Shown: positions 62,541 through 64,000 of the stretch, in pieces
How positions within the stretch are numbered: the stretch's first letter is position 1
Layout: each line of letters starts with the position of its first letter
Origin: DATCBF01 sp964401995
Lineage (GTDB): Bacteria; Actinomycetota; Thermoleophilia; Solirubrobacterales; 70-9
DNA: 64,000 bases
Assembly (NCBI GenBank): GCA_964401995.1
Contig: CAYOAP010000001.1
Location: 186,001 to 250,000, forward strand
Direction: 5' to 3'
Made by a program: the position numbers and the translations under genes
Notes under the pieces: generated by a model
What the model saw: the letters and a program-made list of their open reading frames with translations, nothing else
Databases searched by the model: none
Told to the model about the DNA's origin: nothing

Positions 62541-63223
62541 TGGCGGAGACTCGGAGCCAGTATCAGGAGGAGCTGGAGCGGCTGGAGGCGAGCGCCCTGG
62601 GCGGGGTCGACATGGTCAACGCCGCCCTCGACCGCACCTTGGAGGCGGTCGAGCACCAGGACGTCGAGTTGGCCCAGTTGGTGGTGATGGACGACGACCG
62701 CATCGACGGCCGCTACCTGGAGGTCCACCAGAGCCTGATCACGCTGCTCGCCACCCAGTCGCCGGTGGCGACCGACCTGCGCCTGATCTCCGCCCTCCTG
62801 CACGTGCTCAAGAATGTCGAGCGGATGGGCGATCAGTGCGTGAACATCTGCAAGATGATCCCGCTCTCCGGCAACGAGCCGCCGGCGGACGGGCGGATGG
62901 TCGAGCTGATCCTCAGCATGGGCAAGCAGGTGCGGACGATCGACAACCAGGCAAAGCGGGCCTTCGAGGACCGCAACGTCGAGATGGCCAAGGACCTGGT
63001 CCGCCAGGACGACGTCGTCGACAAGCTCAACCGCGAATGCTTCCGCCTGGCGCTGGAGATCGGCGACGACGCCGACAAGCGCGAGTGGGCGATGACGATG
63101 CTGCTGGCGGCGCGGGCGATCGAGCGGATCGGCGACAACGCCGTCGATATCGGCGAGCAGGTCGCCTTTGTCGTCACCGGGCTCTTCCGGGAGTTCGAGG
63201 ACGCCTCGCATCCCACCGTGTAG
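62540..63223 (+). CDS. phoU: Phosphate uptake regulator PhoU
   Basis: A 227-residue all-helical protein with two repeated three-helix bundles. Each carries a metal-binding E-x3-D motif: NVERMGDQCVNICKM (first) and AIERIGDNAVDIGEQ (second). PhoU connects the Pst transporter to the sensor kinase and damps the phosphate response when phosphate is high. The partner kinase is not in this window. The start overlaps the pstB stop by one base (TGATG), as in most pst operons. Confidence 0.95.
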   Translation: MAETRSQYQEELERLEASALGGVDMVNAALDRTLEAVEHQDVELAQLVVMDDDRIDGRYLEVHQSLITLLATQSPVATDLRLISALLHVLKNVERMGDQCVNICKMIPLSGNEPPADGRMVELILSMGKQVRTIDNQAKRAFEDRNVEMAKDLVRQDDVVDKLNRECFRLALEIGDDADKREWAMTMLLAARAIERIGDNAVDIGEQVAFVVTGLFREFEDASHPTV

Positions 63224-63284
63224 GACCCTCTCTTCCCGGCGGGTTGAGATCCGGGGGGTCTGGGAAGATCATGGTCAGACTCGA

Positions 63285-64000
63285 ATGCTTTGCGCAGCGA
63301 TAGATATCGGCTCAAATACGACGCGCGTGCTCGTTGCCGAGCCCGTGGACGGGCAGCTGAAAAAGGTGATGGAGCAGCGGGCCTACACCCGGATCAACAA
63401 AGCGCTCGACGGCGACGGCGCGATCCTGCCCGAGAAGATCGAGGAAGTCGCCGAGGTCGTGGCGACCCAGGTTCGGCTGGCGCAGGAGCTCGGCGCCGCT
63501 GAGATCCGCTCGGTCGCGACTGCCGCGGTGCGCGAGGCGCCAAATGGGGAGGAGGCGGCTCGGGCTATTGCCGAGGCCTCCGGCTTCCCGGTCGACATCC
63601 TCAGCGAGGAGGAGGAGGGGCGGCTTGCCTTCCTCGGCGCGACCAAGACGCTTGGCCACCCGGTCGAGGGCAAGATCGGCGTCGTCGACGTCGGCGGCGG
63701 CTCGACCGAGGTGATCATCGGCACCGCCGCGGGCGGGGTCGAGAAGGTGCGCTCCTGGCGGGTCGGCTCCGGCGTCCTCGCCGACGAGCTGATCTCCTCC
63801 GATCCGCCCTCGGCGGCCGAGATCCGCAAGATCCGCGACCGCATCGACGACATCTTCGACGGGGTCGAGATCGAGCATCCGGCGCAGGCGGTGGCGGTCG
63901 GCGGCAGCGCCACCTCGTTGCGGCGTCTGGTCGGCGCCGTGCTCGAGTACGAGACCCTTGAGCGCGGCATCCGTGTGCTTGCCAGCGACCCAGCCGCTGA
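63285..64000 (+). CDS. ppx: Exopolyphosphatase/pppGpp phosphohydrolase, 3' truncated by the window
   Basis: The first roughly 238 residues of a Ppx/GppA family protein, open to the end of the window. It has the actin-like phosphate-binding motifs AAIDIGSNTTRVLVAE (phosphate 1), VATAAVREAPNGEEA, LSEEEEGRLAFLGA and VVDVGGGSTEVIIG (phosphate 2). Ppx releases phosphate from polyphosphate ends, matching the phosphate regulon upstream. The missing C-terminal part would show whether it is the short actinobacterial form of about 310-330 residues. ATG 63285 gives the normal start. Confidence 0.9.
   Translation, partial: MLCAAIDIGSNTTRVLVAEPVDGQLKKVMEQRAYTRINKALDGDGAILPEKIEEVAEVVATQVRLAQELGAAEIRSVATAAVREAPNGEEAARAIAEASGFPVDILSEEEEGRLAFLGATKTLGHPVEGKIGVVDVGGGSTEVIIGTAAGGVEKVRSWRVGSGVLADELISSDPPSAAEIRKIRDRIDDIFDGVEIEHPAQAVAVGGSATSLRRLVGAVLEYETLERGIRVLASDPAA

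Overview
The window is GC-rich, densely coding bacterial chromosome, almost entirely housekeeping genes. The order rpmE, prfA, prmC, sua5-type gene, wecA-like gene, atpI-like gene, atpBEFHAGDC matches the arrangement known from Actinobacteria such as Mycobacterium, here with DUF1385, glyA and a DUF354 gene added. Other actinobacterial signs are hpf-secA-prfB, ftsEX-smpB, many GTG/TTG starts, an Rpf-like protein, a GAP/Sap-type membrane protein, and promoters whose -10 hexamer lies 6-8 nt before the start codon (leaderless mRNAs). The mix suggests a deep-branching actinobacterium, perhaps of the Thermoleophilia/Solirubrobacterales type; that placement is inference. No phage, transposase, CRISPR array, tRNA or rRNA gene was seen.

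Layout: 1-3.1 kb, end of a polysaccharide deacetylase, an alpha/beta hydrolase with an altered nucleophile, and a membrane GGDEF protein. 3.2-11.0 kb, rpmE to wecA (translation, t6A synthesis, one-carbon metabolism, envelope glycans). 11.1-18.3 kb, a complete F-type ATP synthase operon. 18.3-25.4 kb, an M20 peptidase, an LCP protein with an extra domain, and sugar-nucleotide genes for surface polysaccharide. 25.4-30.9 kb, comF, hpf, secA, and prfB with a programmed +1 frameshift that divides the gene into two frames. 31-39.3 kb, hydrolases, an ECF-like sigma factor coupled to an ogt-type gene, nadC, an Fpg/Nei glycosylase, nadA and transketolase. 39.4-48.2 kb, ftsEX, ctpA, a short RNase R, smpB, a proline-rich membrane protein and tmRNA. 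48.2-57.2 kb, mixed metabolic and signalling genes, including a GAF/HD-GYP protein. 57.4-64 kb, a phosphate regulon: two PhoB-type regulators (one lacking a receiver), pstSCAB, phoU and the start of ppx.

The most unusual content is non-coding. A roughly 146-nt inverted-repeat element occurs three times (4434-4579, 4774-4920 inverted, 30893-31038). The two arms of each copy have changed together, as expected of a selected hairpin. A second, very conserved hairpin (arms of 17-21 bp around CGAACTGCATCAA) occurs three times (4598-4648, 31063-31113, 48139-48193). All copies lie beside prfA, prfB or ssrA, the loci for translation termination and ribosome rescue. Other signals are 11-bp-spaced TTCACA repeats (PHO-box-like) at three places in the phosphate region, and a 31-bp sequence shared by the upstream regions of the GGDEF and HD-GYP genes.
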